64,000 nt of DNA from Panax quinquefolius (GCA_020205615.1 CM035167.1:134678568-134742567), one strand, 5' to 3'. Positions 1 through 11,217 are shown, counted from the first letter of the stretch. The notes: generated by a model not told the origin, from the sequence alone. Program-made: numbers and translations.

Positions 1-1873
1 TTTAATCAACCGTTGGATCGTTGTAATTTTTGGATATGTTATACATATATAAGTTGAGTATATGTCCACAAATTTTGAACCGTTAAAATGAAGCGAATGA
101 TTTGTTATGAATTTTAAGAGGTGGTGATTCGGAAATTAGGTTTATAATTGATTTTGGTGGAAAATTCTAGAATTGAGTGGGCCCCACTTGTGGTTGGTGA
201 AAAAAATGTGCTGAATTTTATTTCAAATGTGGTGGGTGGCAATAGTAGCGAAGTAAAGCCATCGGTGCTTGAGTCAAGTCGCTTTACGGGTTAACATTTT
301 CCTATAAATAGAGGGCTAAGTTAGAATTGAAAATCACACCGAAACAAAGTTTTCTCTCTTCTCTCTCTATATTATCGAGTGTATTTTGTGAGTATTTTGA
401 GTATATTTTGAGTATTGTTAGGCGGTGCAAGTTCCCTTCAAAGACTATATCAGGTGTTTCAACTAGAAGTATTGTCTTTTCGAGGTAAGGGATGTTATTT
501 TCTTCTCGGATGATATTATTTCTTCAATATCATTATCTTTGAAATATTGGTTGAAACTTTTTATCAAATTTGGAACTTTTTTCATATCGGGTTACTATTC
601 ATGAGTTACTATTCACGAGTTACTATTCATGAGTTACTATTCACGAGTTCTTATTCATGAGTTATTATTCACGAGTTCTTATTCACGAGTACTATTCATG
701 AAGCGTGAAGATGTTTTTTTGTGGAATTTCTATCTTTTGTGTTGAGATTCTTATTCACGATATACTCAAGACTATTCACGATATCTGACACTATTCATTT
801 AATATCTGAAGATTATTCAATAGAAAAATGAAAATTTTTCTTTTCGTCTAAAATATCTATTCTAGATACTAGCTTTGATTGTATCCATGTTTTGATCATT
901 CTTGAATTTTACACCACTATGATTATTTTTGAGGTATTTTTGGACGTGGATAAAACCAAGTACGAATCCTTGATCCTTAATCCTTGTCATTTTGTTTCAC
1001 TGGATTCGTTTCTTTAAAAAATATTTTTCGTCATCCTCAGTCTTAAATGATGAATGATTTTCGAAGAATATCTTTGGCCCAGTAGTGCAAAGATGAAGCG
1101 GTGTTTAAATGAACACGACCGATCGATGAATATCTTTGGCCTGTAGTGCAAAGATGAGCGGTGTTTAAATGAACATGACCGATCGATGAATATCTTTGGC
1201 CTTTAGTGCAAAGATGAGAGTGTTTAAATGAACACGACCGGTGTTGATGAATATCTTTCGCCTTTAGTGCAAAGATGAGCAGTGTTGATGAATATGAATA
1301 TCTTTGGCTGTAGTGCAAAGATGAATATTTGATTTGAGATGAATATTGATTGATGTTCTGAGGATAAAATATTGATGATGGATTGTTAAATTCATAGATT
1401 ATAGTAGATTTCATTCTCTACGTAACTCTCTATGAATTATTATTTCATTGCGAATATTGATCCGAAACTTGTTGTCTATTGTATTCTATCGATTTTTCCC
1501 TGTTGGAGACTAACGATAATTTGTTGTATATTATCTTAGTCATAACATTCTTCTTGGGCTAGTTGAGCTCACCCTTTTCCTTGTTGTTCCATTTTTTCTT
1601 CTCGAGGAGGCGAGAATGTAGAAAAGTACTAGTCGGGGTATGGAATGAAGGTTCTAGAGAGAGTTGTTTAGTAGTCCTCACCATTATTGTAAAATAATGT
1701 ATCAATAAATGTGATGAGGATTTATTTGAGTATAAATATTGTCTAGAAGATAATATTTGTATTTAAACTCACAGTTTTATTGTTGTGATAATAAAGTTGT
1801 AGTTGTTTCTGTACCATGTATTTGGCGACTCAGAATGGGTTGGATGGAATGGACCTATTTTGGGGTCGTCACA
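1..1873 (+). mobile_element. Long LTR of Ty3/gypsy family A, copy L1 (5' part outside the window)
   Basis: LTR in sense orientation. A TATA box (TATAAATA, 303-310) precedes the presumed transcription start, and the copy ends in GGGGTCGTCACA at 1,873. By alignment with copy L5 (46,698 onward), about 0.9 kb of its start lies to the left of the window. Downstream of the TATA box are a 15-bp repeat block (about 600-700, TTACTATTCAYGAG) and a minisatellite (about 1,066-1,330) with ATCTTTG/CAAAGAT hairpin cores. No protein-coding region is seen; reading frames here come from the repeats. It is inserted in the left LTR of the non-autonomous element that follows, so it is younger than that element. 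Confidence 0.8.
1066..1330 (+). repeat. Hairpin-core minisatellite in LTR L1
   Basis: Five imperfect units of roughly 45-60 bp. Each holds ATATCTTTGGC, then about 6-7 nt, then GTGCAAAGATGA, so ATCTTTG and CAAAGAT can pair across a 10-nt loop. The array lies about 760 bp downstream of the LTR TATA box, inside the presumed transcript. Equivalent arrays occur in L3, L4, L5, L6 and L8. Confidence 0.75.
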
Positions 1874-2806
1874 AAATATCAGTTAAGTGTTACCTCTAGA
1901 TTGTGTGTGATCCTTGCTCATATACTCCAAGGTCCTGTATGTGATTTTTTCCCGGCCCACAACCTTTAGCCGACTAAGCCTTGTCCCATCCTCATTAATG
2001 CCATGCAGAAATGTCAGCCAAAGTTCTATCACCAATCTACACCGGTCAAAGCCCAAGTGGAACCATACTCATATAGTCATTTACATTCGGCCCAATGTCA
2101 CAACCCAATACTTCATAGGCCCTAAATAAAGATAATATCCACTAAATAAATTTGGTTTAATGAAACCGACCTAATACTTTCAAGACTCGCCTCAACATGT
2201 CTAAAGTATTATGGCCCAACATTGCCCCCCAGTCTTTTATTAAACAGGAGGTTTAATGAAAGAGTATAAGTGGAATCGGTTAGAATAAAAGGAATTATAA
2301 TGAGATCAACAAAGGCCCAAGATACAACTTACCAAGGCCCAATAGGTAAATCTCAAATAACAATTCAAATAGAAGCGGATACACTCCTTCGAGCAACCAA
2401 GGATGGCATAAGGAGTGGTTTTTGTCAAAGGACCGAAATCTCCTCCATACCGACCGACCACTTCCGATCGCATCTCTCCAAACTTCGTAAATATTTCAAC
2501 GGAACGAGTAAGAGAAATGGCGAGCCTTCTAGAGAAGATTCACATTAAGGAATGGAGCTTCGGACTTCTGAGTAAACAAGCATGGTTGTACGACCATAAC
2601 TGTAAGTATCGAACCCACTTTATTGTTTAACTCCCAATTTCCATTAGTAGTTATCGTAAACAATTATTCCTCATCCATTGCGATTGTCTCGATCAAACCA
2701 ACGTCAATCGACTGAAGGGATCTAGACAGATTTCTTTCTAGTACATCTTCGCCGACCTCTGCCGAAGTATCAACTGAAGATCTTCAAGCCACCGAATCAA
2801 CTCCTA

Positions 2807-3960
2807 TTGAAGGGACAAGCCAACCTCGCCGAAGAAAGCAAGCTGGCCGAAAACCCAAACACACCCCCACACAAACTCACACTGAGTGCCTCCTCGATAT
2901 GCCCTCTGACGAACGGATCCGAATCCTTCGCGCCAAAAAGAGGAAAACCCAAGCAGATCCTCCGGCCTCCGAAGAACCACAAGTACCTCTAACAGAAACC
3001 GATCCTCCGCCAACCACACCGGTTGAAATTGTTGTTTCTGACGAAGAGCCCGAAGAACAAGTGGAGCGATCACTCAAACTTTCTCGAAAAAGACAACCAA
3101 CCTCCTCGGACTTCAGGCCCGAAGCCTCGAAATCCCCCACTCTCTGGCCAGAATCCGAAGAGAATTTTCCCTTTGAGCTCTACAACTCCTTCGTCGTCAA
3201 GTAATACCGACGCGACCACCGATTCAAAGAACAACTCTATCATGGACCTGTTCAACGAGGGAATGAAGTACCAAGCTAGAGTAAGCTTAACTTATCCATT
3301 TTCATATCGGCCCATTAATTTTGAACTGATAGATTAACACTGATCATCCGCAGTAAACATCGTTTTCTTGGACGCCTCGTCCCCAAATACCAAGAGGTCA
3401 AGTCAAGAAGAAAGCCAGCAAGAAGAGAATACCCTGCTTAAGTCTGCTTTGGCGAAAGATAGAAGTAGTCTCAAAGTTGCTATTCAAGACAATGAGTGCC
3501 TTCAGAAAGACCTTGCCCGAACCAAAGAAGATTTGAAGACATCCCGGGCCACTTATCAAGTCATCACTGATATAAATATCGATTTTCTGAAGAAAAATGA
3601 AATTTTGGTGAAGAAAATCAAGATCGACCCAATCCAACTCGGGCCTGTCAAGCAAAATAAAGATATCCAAGTTAAAGATGCGAGCAAATGGCCCATCGTC
3701 AAAAGCTTGAAGAGAAACTTGAGAACTCCAGACTCTTAGGGATTTGGGCCCACCACTAATCGATCGATTCAGCAAGGAGATTGAAGCAAATTACAGGAAA
3801 TCCAACGAGCTGAACAATGAAGTTGTCCACATGTACTCTGAAGGGTACGAGGTCTGCCGAAGTAAATAAAAAGCCAAACTTGTAGTGGCCAAAGTAAACC
3901 CGGCTCTCCTTGACTCTTCGGACAGCGAGGACAATAAGGAAGCTTAAAGATATCATCCGA
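2807..3960 (+). pseudogene. Degraded antisense ORF of the LARD-like element, charged/coiled-coil protein
   Basis: Two plus-strand frames (2,899-3,204 and 3,368-3,739) lie near the element's 3' LTR and run against the element's own polarity. The first encodes a Pro/Glu/Lys-rich segment with KKRK-type basic patches. The second is rich in Lys, Glu, Leu and Gln with a heptad-like pattern typical of a coiled coil. Frames change between them, so no single intact protein is encoded now. Antisense ORFs before the 3' LTR are known in some Tat/Ogre-lineage Ty3/gypsy elements; calling this an example is inference from position and strand. I do not recognise a specific family. A generic plant transposon-associated protein is the alternative. 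Confidence 0.4.
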
Positions 3961-4255
3961 AGCTTTAGGATTCCTGAAAAGACATCTCCTTTGTAAACAG
4001 TTAGATATCAATGAAATAATTAACAAATTCTTATCCTTATTGCACCTTTGAACATTTCTTGTCAATAATTCATCATCAATCAACGTGAAAAATGTATAAT
4101 CTTAAACTGTTAGTCAATAACTAAGCAAGTCATATAACATATAAGATCAAATAATAATGTTACCCGAACTCAACATTTAAAAATCAGGTAATAAAGTAAT
4201 GCAATACTTATTCAATTATCAAGTGTGAGATGATCTCGCTTCATTAGGAATTTGT

Positions 4256-5080
4256 TTACCCCGAAAGGCCTAACAAAACCAAGAGATGACATTTGCCTAC
4301 CACGAAGGGCCTGACAAAGTCTAAAGGACAACGCTTGCCTACCACGAAGGGCCTGACAAGGTCTGAAAGATGACACTTGCCTACCCCGAAGGGCCTGACA
4401 AGGTCTAAGTGCAACACTTGCCTACCACGAAGGGCTTTACAAGGTCTGAAAGATGACACTTGCCTACCCCGAAGGGAACTCGACAAGGTCTAAGTGACCA
4501 CTGTACCAAGAGGCTACCATCGAATGGTCACGAGTCCACGAACCTCCTAACACCAATGACGTTTGCCTACTACTACGAAGGGCCCGACAAACTCATAAGG
4601 ACCACCTGTAGAAAAGGCTACCATCGAATGGTCACGAGTCCATTCGAACCTCCTAACACCAATGACGCGTTTATCACCACGAAGGGCCCGACAAATTCAT
4701 AAGGACCACCGCCGAAAAGGCTACCATCGAATGGTCACGAGTCCACCCGAACCTCCTAACACCATTGACGTTTGCCTACCACGAAGGGCACGACAAACTC
4801 ATAAGGACCACGCCGAAAAGGCTACCATCGAATGGTCGGTGAGTCCACCGAACCTCCTAACACCAATGACGTTTGCCTACCACTTAAGGGCCCGACAAAC
4901 TCATAAGGACCACCGCCGAAAAGGCTACCATCGAATGGTCACGAGTCCACCCGAACCTCCTAACACCAATGACGCGTTTGCCTACCACGAAGGGCTCGAC
5001 AAACTCATAAGGACCACACCGAAAAGGCTGCCATCGAATGGCCAGCGAGTCCACCCGAACCTCCTAACACCGAGGTGGCA
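4256..5080. repeat. Two adjoining tandem repeat arrays inside the LARD-like element
   Basis: About 4,256-4,480 holds roughly five units of about 42 bp built on CTACCACGAAGGGCCTGAC. About 4,480-5,080 holds about five units of roughly 105-115 bp, each containing CGAAGGGCCCGACAAACTC, AAAAGGCTACCATCGAATGG and CGAACCTCCTAACACCAATG. Both share the CGAAGGGC core, so the longer unit may derive from the shorter one. The reading frames across them follow from the repeats and are not genes. Confidence 0.8.
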
Positions 5081-5362
5081 TTTGATGTGCCTGTCAGACT
5101 ATGGATGAGCTACCGAAGTCCCTCATGAATGTTTTAAACTTTGATCCCATGAGCTGGCGTCTGTTAACCTGATCCCTAGGTAATGGACCCCAAGACGACT
5201 ACCCCTGCACAACAAGAGGTATAGGAGATAAAATCGAATATAGCTTTTTGGTGGCTGGTGTGGGATCGAACCATTTAGCTGACACAAAGATCCACATGAA
5301 CCCTCCGAATAACATCTTCAGCTTCGGGCGGCACCCAAAGTTCCTCAATAGTGGGAGATGGG

Positions 5363-7706
5363 TGTGACGCCCCCAAAATTAGGTATACATCACCCATCTT
5401 GGGTAGTCAGATACATGGTACAGAATTTAAATACAACTTACTAATATAAGCTGTGTGGTATAATACGACATAAAGCGTGAGTTTGAATACAAATAATGTC
5501 TACTAGATATTATACAAACTCAAAAGGAGTCCTCATTACAATTATTATCACACTATTTCACGTAATAGTGAGGACTACTAATGCTATCCTCGGACCATTA
5601 CTCCGCTCCCCGACTCGTCCCGGCTATGTTCTCATTTCAAGAGAAACGGTGAAAGAAAGGGTGAGCTCAACTAGCCCAAAGAAGAAATATTATGACTAAG
5701 ATAATGCGAATAAATTATCAATAGCTTTCAACATTGTTAAACCGATAAAATATAATAAACATCAAGTTTAAGCTGCAATGAACAAGCAATCCATTAAAAG
5801 AGTCAAGTAGAAAATAAAATCTACTATCTTTTATGATTTAAAAGGTTTTTCATCATTGTTATATTTGAGACTCACTTTAATAAATAATCCACATCATCGA
5901 ATCACCCCGCACTACTACCAAGGATATTCTTTTAGTATCACGACCACAATTATTCCTCGCACTCACGGGCCATGAATAGTTGTGTATTCATTAATGGTCA
6001 TGATCATGCCAACAATCGTCCATCAATGCACTACTACCCTAATCGAGGACTTTTACCACATCATTTGTAACATTACTACCATGATTACATCGAATAATCC
6101 TCGGTCATAATCATACCAAGTCCATCCACGCTCTACAAAGCCACAGATGACTTTAAAAAAAACATGAGGATGATGACAATGATATAAGAATTCATAAAAC
6201 AAGTTCAAGAATTAAGTTATTCAGAACTAATAACATCCAAATGTCGACAACATGATATCTCTGCTTTGTAGAGTAAAATTCAAGAATGATCAAGAATATT
6301 TTCATGAAAGATATGGATGAAATGCAAATATCAAGGATATTCTACTAATTTCATGGAGTATAGAAGTCAAAGTTTTAACCATTTGGGTATAATAAAGAAT
6401 GGAATAACAAAAGAAATCACCATGCATGCGATAGACCACCACAGCGAAAGTTATTCCACCGTAATAATAAATAACGGAACCAGTCGTGAAATTCACACCC
6501 GACGGGATGTTCCAACAGTAATAATAAAGATGGAACCGGATCCGGTGTAAAACACACGAGATAGGATATTCCAATGTAATGATAAAAAGCAGAACTGTGT
6601 CCGGTGTAAAACACATGCGGGATGTTCCAACAGAATAATAAAAGCGGAAACCGGTCCTAAAACACACAAACAGGATGTTCCAATGAGAATAATAGAAGAA
6701 TGGAATAAAAGAAGAAGATCACCAAATATAGGGGATTCCACGTATTAAAAGTTATTCAAATGAATAAATAAGAATGGAATAACAAAAGAAGTTCTCTTCA
6801 TGAATACAAAGAATAATAACCCTTACGGTACAACAAATAATATTCCCTACCTTAGAAGAACCGAATATTGGCAAAGTGAAGTAGCGTAGAATACTTTTCT
6901 TCTTCTCTCTATAGTTTCTCTCTGAGTTTCAAATTGAATTCGTAAGAAAATAATGAAGGAATGAGCTTCTATTTATAGGAAAATAGAATGCATAGTAATT
7001 AATCCATGAACTATCCAGATTGATTTATTTTAATCTGATTTTATCCATATTTAAAGCAAAATCTTTTAAATAAAATAAAATATATTCTATTTATATAAAA
7101 ACATTTTACTATGCAAACACTACGCAACACTACGCAAAACACTATGCAAAATACTATGCATAATAAAATATAATATATTTTATTTATGAATAACTTTAAT
7201 AAAGTATTACGCTTTTATATAAAAGATGTTTCGCTTTTTATTACGTTAATAATACTGAATAAAACAAAACGTCATTATCGCTATAATAATTCATATTATT
7301 AATCGACAATAATGGAATCAAACTGAGTGACTTCTCACATAAGCATCAATAATCAATACCGTGCTACTATGCAACCACACGACATCGCTTTTTTTACTAC
7401 CTGAAAGTAGTTCAACGAAGATCAACCCAGTAAAACTTCCGCCGTTATTTTAATAAAATATTTTTGTCGTTTTTTCAATCCGACTAATAATTACATTATG
7501 GGGTCCACCAATGATTGAGCCGTTACTAATATTCCCTCGCTAAACCGAATATTCCCCACCAATTGAATATAATATAACCACTTGCATATTTTGCAAAATT
7601 TATAAATATTACCCACAACTATAACATTATATCAAATTATTCCATAATATTCAAAAATAATATTTATAGAAAATTCATCTTTATTTATAAAAGTTGGGGT
7701 CTTACA
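5363..7706 (-). mobile_element. Isolated (solo) long LTR of family A, copy L2
   Basis: 2,344 bp, minus orientation: plus-strand start TGTGACGCCCCC, plus-strand end GGGGTCTTACA. Flanks are ATGGG (5,358-5,362) and ACGGG (7,707-7,711), a 5-bp target duplication with one C/T difference. The minus strand has CTATTTATAG-type TATA sequence at about 6,969-6,978. No internal region, PBS or second LTR adjoins it, so it is a solo LTR. It belongs to the shorter subfamily shared with L7 and L9, whose minisatellite (about 6,425-6,720) is built on GGATGTTCCAACAG and AATAATAA instead of the ATCTTTG hairpin. Confidence 0.8.
6425..6720. repeat. Minisatellite of LTR L2 (GGATGTTCCAACAG type)
   Basis: Four to five imperfect units of about 60-65 bp. 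Each holds GATRTTCCAA, AATAATAA, a GGAAC block, and CCGGTGTAAAACACA. The same array, more diverged, is in L7 at about 58,715-59,160. It occupies the same position relative to the TATA box as the hairpin minisatellite of the other LTR subfamily. Confidence 0.7.
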
Positions 7707-8229
7707 ACGGGTCCACAGTAGAATACCCGTCTTGCAAACAACGCCCACAATTCGATTTGCAAAGCATTGCAGCGGTTTTGTCGGACTCTTCAGATTCTCC
7801 ATAACTATCATCATCTTATTTCTTCATCCCTAAGGACACGACTTACATATCAAATCGGGTCTTTGCATTCCCCAACTTCTCGCACTAAAATCGCCTCCCA
7901 CCGCCAACTAACTAGCCGCCAGATACAAATAACATAGCTCAAACAGAGCGGGCTTCATCGACAAAGGCATAGAATAAAAATAGGTCGTTTATTCCACGGA
8001 AGGCGTGTTTACGTACCAAGTCCACTGGAACGTCTTAGCATTCTTGACCCTTTCTCGCACTCAAAGATTGGCAAACATCTTTCCGCCGATTTGGACAAAA
8101 ACCTTCAAAGTCTCTTCCGAGTAGTCTTGTCTTTTCCATTCGAACTCGCGACTTTAGATGGGCCTCTCCGAAGACGAGTATCCAGGCGGTGTGCCTCTGT
8201 GGATTCTCGAGGAGCGCGCTTCGAGTCTG

Positions 8230-8400
8230 CCGACCATAATCTCAAGACCAATAGGGCGGAATACCCTTCTTCGGCCAATCAGGAAAATGGCTGTTGGATC
8301 TTCGTCTACTCTGCTTCGACCATAATCCCGAAGACCAATAGGGCGGAATACCCTTCTTCGGCCAATCAGGAAAATGGTCGTTGGGTCTGCTTCGATCCCA
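8230..8400. repeat. Tandem duplication, about 88-bp period, in the LARD-like element
   Basis: Two near-identical copies of a segment containing GACCATAATC, AAGACCAATAGGGCGGAATA and CTTCTTCGGCCAATCAGG, starting near 8,231 and 8,319. The 111-aa reading frame at 8,091-8,426 passes through both copies and resembles no family I know. I treat it as repeat-derived. Confidence 0.7.
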
Positions 8401-9344
8401 AGGACGGCCTTGAGACATGTCTTTAAAGTGTAGACTTCTTTCTAACTTGATCGGTCTGTCAGTCTGACCACTTCGGTATAGGATTCTAAGCAGTATGCCT
8501 TCTATCCTTTTCCGACCATGGTCAGGTTTTCTTCGGCAGAAAAAATTGATCTTCTTCTAGCATCACCTTGGGCTCTCGAACGAGAACCCTCAGAAACCTG
8601 CTTGTAAGGAGTACCAGCATGAGCATTCTTTGAAGGACCCAATCAATCCTTGATATATACTCATTGTGTAGACGAAGTCATAGTCATCAGCTATCCTTTA
8701 GAAGTAACTGTTCTACTCTTCTTCACCATGGATTCCGACGTAGAGCAGCTACAATTTGTGATTGAAAAATACTCAGGACACTAGAACTCAGCCCTCCTTC
8801 TAGCGCCAATGTTAACGCCAAGATCTTTCTCCACGTCCCAATCACGTAAGACGCCCTAATCCTGCACAGTAAACACAGTCAACACCAAAAGTTTGACGGC
8901 CTGACCGTCGAGGGATAGTTCCGGCGTGAGAGTCAGTACAGGCGATCACAAGGTTAACCATGGAGGATAAAAATATCTAGTGTATTGAGAGGGATAAAAT
9001 ATCAGTTAAGTGTTTCCTCTAGATTGTGTGTGATCCTTGCTCATATACTCCAAGGTCCTCATATGTGGTGATTTCCGCCCACAACCTTTAGCCCGACTAA
9101 GCCTTGTCCCATCCTCATTAATGCATGCAGAAATGTCGGGTCAAAGTTCTATCCCCAATCTACACCCCACAAAGCCCAAGTGGAACCATACTATATAGTC
9201 ATTCTACCACTCATCAAACATCAATACTTCATAGGCCCTAAATAAAGATAATATCCACTAAATAATGGCGTAATGAACCAAACCTAATACTTTCAAGACT
9301 CACTTCAACATGTCTAAAGTATTATGGCCCAAAAAAATCCAACA

Positions 9345-9420
9345 AATGAAGAACAAGAAATTCTAGTCCTAGAATAGACCTATATGAATTACCACAGAGA
9401 AAACCAACGGAACAACTTAC
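9345..9420 (-). other. Remnant of translocator intron 2
   Basis: 76 bp between the right LTR of the LARD-like element and the exon 2 donor (minus strand GG then GTAAGT at 9,420 downward). It is the only part of intron 2 in the window. The rest, and the downstream exons, should lie left of position 1. Confidence 0.55.
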
Positions 9421-9482
9421 CCTTCCGAAGAAAGCAAAATCCTCGAGATCGATTTCATATTTCTTGCAATTAGAAGACCAAC
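9421..9482 (-). pseudogene. Translocator exon 2, distal half (after hAT insertion)
   Basis: The minus strand reads ...ARNMKSISRILLSSEG and then a GTAAGT donor. This matches the conserved ARALKSVLQGILLSSEG block of the plant triose-phosphate/nucleotide-sugar translocator family (KT/TPT group), as recalled. Positions 9,475-9,482 (GTTGGTCT on the minus strand) are one copy of the 8-bp target duplication of the inserted element. With the insertion and one duplication removed, the frame runs on from the proximal half. The block is one codon shorter than the family and diverges at several residues, so exon 2 may have been decaying already. Confidence 0.7.
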
Positions 9483-10428
9483 TAGATCGATCATTCGGTT
9501 ATAACCGAACTGAATAGTTATTCTGGTTATAACCGAATACCCAAATATTCCTATTTTAATATCCGAACTAATAACCGAATTTTGGTAATAAGCAAGAATA
9601 ATCGAATTCATCAATTATAAATTTAGATTTTTGTAATAACCCAACATCGTTATTCCCTAGCATAATCCTTCACATGACTTGCCAGATTGCTCAGATAATC
9701 AACCCAAATCAAGTAACCCTGTAATACCTATAAATCCAAGACACATTAGCAAAGATCGACTCCAAATCCACAAATCCACAAAAAATCGGAGACATCAATG
9801 AAAAGAACTGTTCGATCGGGACCCAAATCGTAGGAGACATCAATGGAGTCGACAAAGGCTTTGGAATTCGATCGATCATTTTAGAGAGAAAATGAGGAGA
9901 TAGAATGAAGGGAGTGACTCTGTGAGACCGAGAGAGAGCGAGGTTGATTGGTTGAGTGTAAGGAGAGAGGGAGGTTGAGTGTGATTGTGAGAGAGAGCGA
10001 GAGAGGGACGTTGAGTGTGGGTGTGGCCGTGAGTCTGTGAGAGAGAGAGGAGGTTGAGTCTTGACTCTTGAGTGTGAGGTTAGAAACTTAGACATGAGTG
10101 GTTGAGTCATGAGTGGTTGACAAGTTGATTTGTGAGGGAGTGATTTTTTTAAAGGAACTGTGAATGGCATAAAATGAACCAACAAGAATGTATGGCCGAG
10201 GCGCTGAAGTCAAGAATGGGCCGCAAAATTATTATTTTTGAATGTAATAAATTGATGAATTGGATATCCGAATAATTTATTTTTTAAAACCGAATCCGAA
10301 ACCGAATACCGAACAATAAATCGGATATAACCGAAATTAGAAAAAAAATCGAAAAACCGAAATAATTCGGTTAAAAAAATTCGGTTGTGTTCGGTTATTC
10401 GGTTTTATCCGTTTTTTACTCACTCCTA
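9483..10428. mobile_element. hAT-like non-autonomous DNA transposon in translocator exon 2
   Basis: 946 bp bounded by an 8-bp target duplication (GTTGGTGT at 10,429-10,436 and GTTGGTCT at 9,475-9,482 on the minus strand, 7 of 8 identical), the size typical of hAT. Both ends carry CGGTTATAACCGAA or CGGTTATTCGGTTT-type subterminal repeats. Terminal inverted repeats are weak (TAG...). The centre is a purine-rich GAGAGA tract. No transposase frame is present; the 158-aa minus-strand frame at 9,709-10,185 is low-complexity Ser/Pro/His sequence. Class assignment rests on the 8-bp duplication and end style. Confidence 0.6.
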
Positions 10429-10475
10429 ACACCAACACACATTATAAATCCAAATAGATGGAAACTTGGCTCACC
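10429..10475 (-). pseudogene. Translocator exon 2, proximal half
   Basis: The acceptor (minus strand ...CGTAG) is followed at 10,475 by GEPSFHLFGFIMCVG, almost identical to the family sequence GEPSFHLFGF(I/L)MCIA, as recalled. The preceding exon ends in codons for ASG, which gives the expected ASGGEPS junction in phase 0. The exon is broken at 10,429 by the hAT-like element. The intron between exons 1 and 2 is 10,476-11,152. Confidence 0.8.
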
Positions 10476-11152
10476 CTACGATTGTGCACATAAAGGAGAA
10501 TCAATAGAGAACTTTTCCTGAATATTATAATTCTAATAGTAACATTTTAAAAACCACCTGTGATTTACACCAATTCTTGAGTCAATAAACCAAGCTAGTT
10601 TTAAAGTAAAGAGATTATAAATGGCAAATATATGAGGGCTCTTAACCACATCCATTACCATTCACTAGTACCAACTATGTAAATGAAGAGACATTTTAGA
10701 ATTTAGAGCTATCTCAATAAATAAATAATTTACAAAACCAATCACACATTAAAATACAAAACATACAGAACAAGAAATACTAAAGTTTTAGTTACGTAAT
10801 AATTAAATGACAATTTATTATTTTAATAATAATAATAATAGGAAATTTGAAAGAAAAAAAATCCATTCAACAAGCTTAATACCTAATGGCTCAGGTATGT
10901 GAACTTTTAAATTTCTTAAAACCCAAAACAACATAAATTACAAATTCACATTTTGTTTAAAATAAACTAATCAAGGTTTGAACTTTACAAATCCAGGCAG
11001 CATTCAGTATAGCAGCTCTGAGAGAAAAATAAATAAACCATGATACGATAATTCAACTACAAAATTAACACAAACCCAATTCAATTATGAAGAAATCAAT
11101 CAAATTTGTAATAGCAAAAAAAAACATGATAAAAAATTTATCTTTTCCATAC

Positions 11153-11217
11153 CCCACTAGCAATTATGACCCCAGTAACAACAGGAATGAGAGTGGCATA
11201 AACGAGCCAAGCCTCCC
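11153..11217 (-). pseudogene. Translocator exon 1, last 20 codons, left of element B
   Basis: The minus strand continues exon 1 exactly in frame after element B is removed: ...LKRE then AWLVYATLIPVVTGVIIASG, ending at a GTATGG donor. 11,213-11,217 (CTCCC on plus) is the target duplication matching 26,541-26,545. The family consensus here is KREAWLTY.TLVPVVTGVVIASG, so this is the genuine continuation and not a chance match. Confidence 0.85.

Larger units (their letters stand above)
1874..9344 (-). mobile_element. Non-autonomous LTR retrotransposon (LARD-like), minus orientation, interrupted by LTR L2
   Basis: The right LTR is 8,810-9,344 (535 bp; on the minus strand TGTTGGA...GTTAACA). It is followed inward by a PBS-like stretch, TTGGCGCTAGAAGGA, on the minus strand at about 8,795-8,809. 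The left LTR survives only as 1,874-2,221 because L1 interrupts it. Just inside it the minus strand has a polypurine tract (GACTGGGGGGCAA). This fixes the orientation as minus. The interior has no recognisable gag or pol on the minus strand. It holds tandem repeats and a plus-strand, hence antisense, decayed reading frame. The element sits in intron 2 of the translocator gene. Its outer target duplication cannot be tested because the left end is outside the window. Confidence 0.65.

Noticed and set aside
1043..1414. 123-aa minus-strand frame, and similar frames at 49,257-49,571, 62,652-63,119 and 62,800-63,144
   Set aside because: They are translations of the ATCTTTG/CAAAGAT minisatellite. 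The repeating HLCTTGQRYSSI-like peptide follows from the DNA repeat, not from a gene.
3283..3353. Possible intron (GTAAGC...CCGCAG) joining the two antisense frames of the LARD-like element
   Set aside because: Joining at these sites places TAA directly after the junction, so splicing does not give a continuous frame.
4256..5080. Regular repeats resembling a CRISPR array
   Set aside because: Units are contiguous tandem repeats of 42 and about 110 bp without unique spacers, in plant DNA inside a retroelement, with no cas genes.
9709..10185. 158-aa Ser/Pro/His-rich minus-strand frame
   Set aside because: Low-complexity translation of the GAGAGA tract inside the hAT-like element; no transposase motif.
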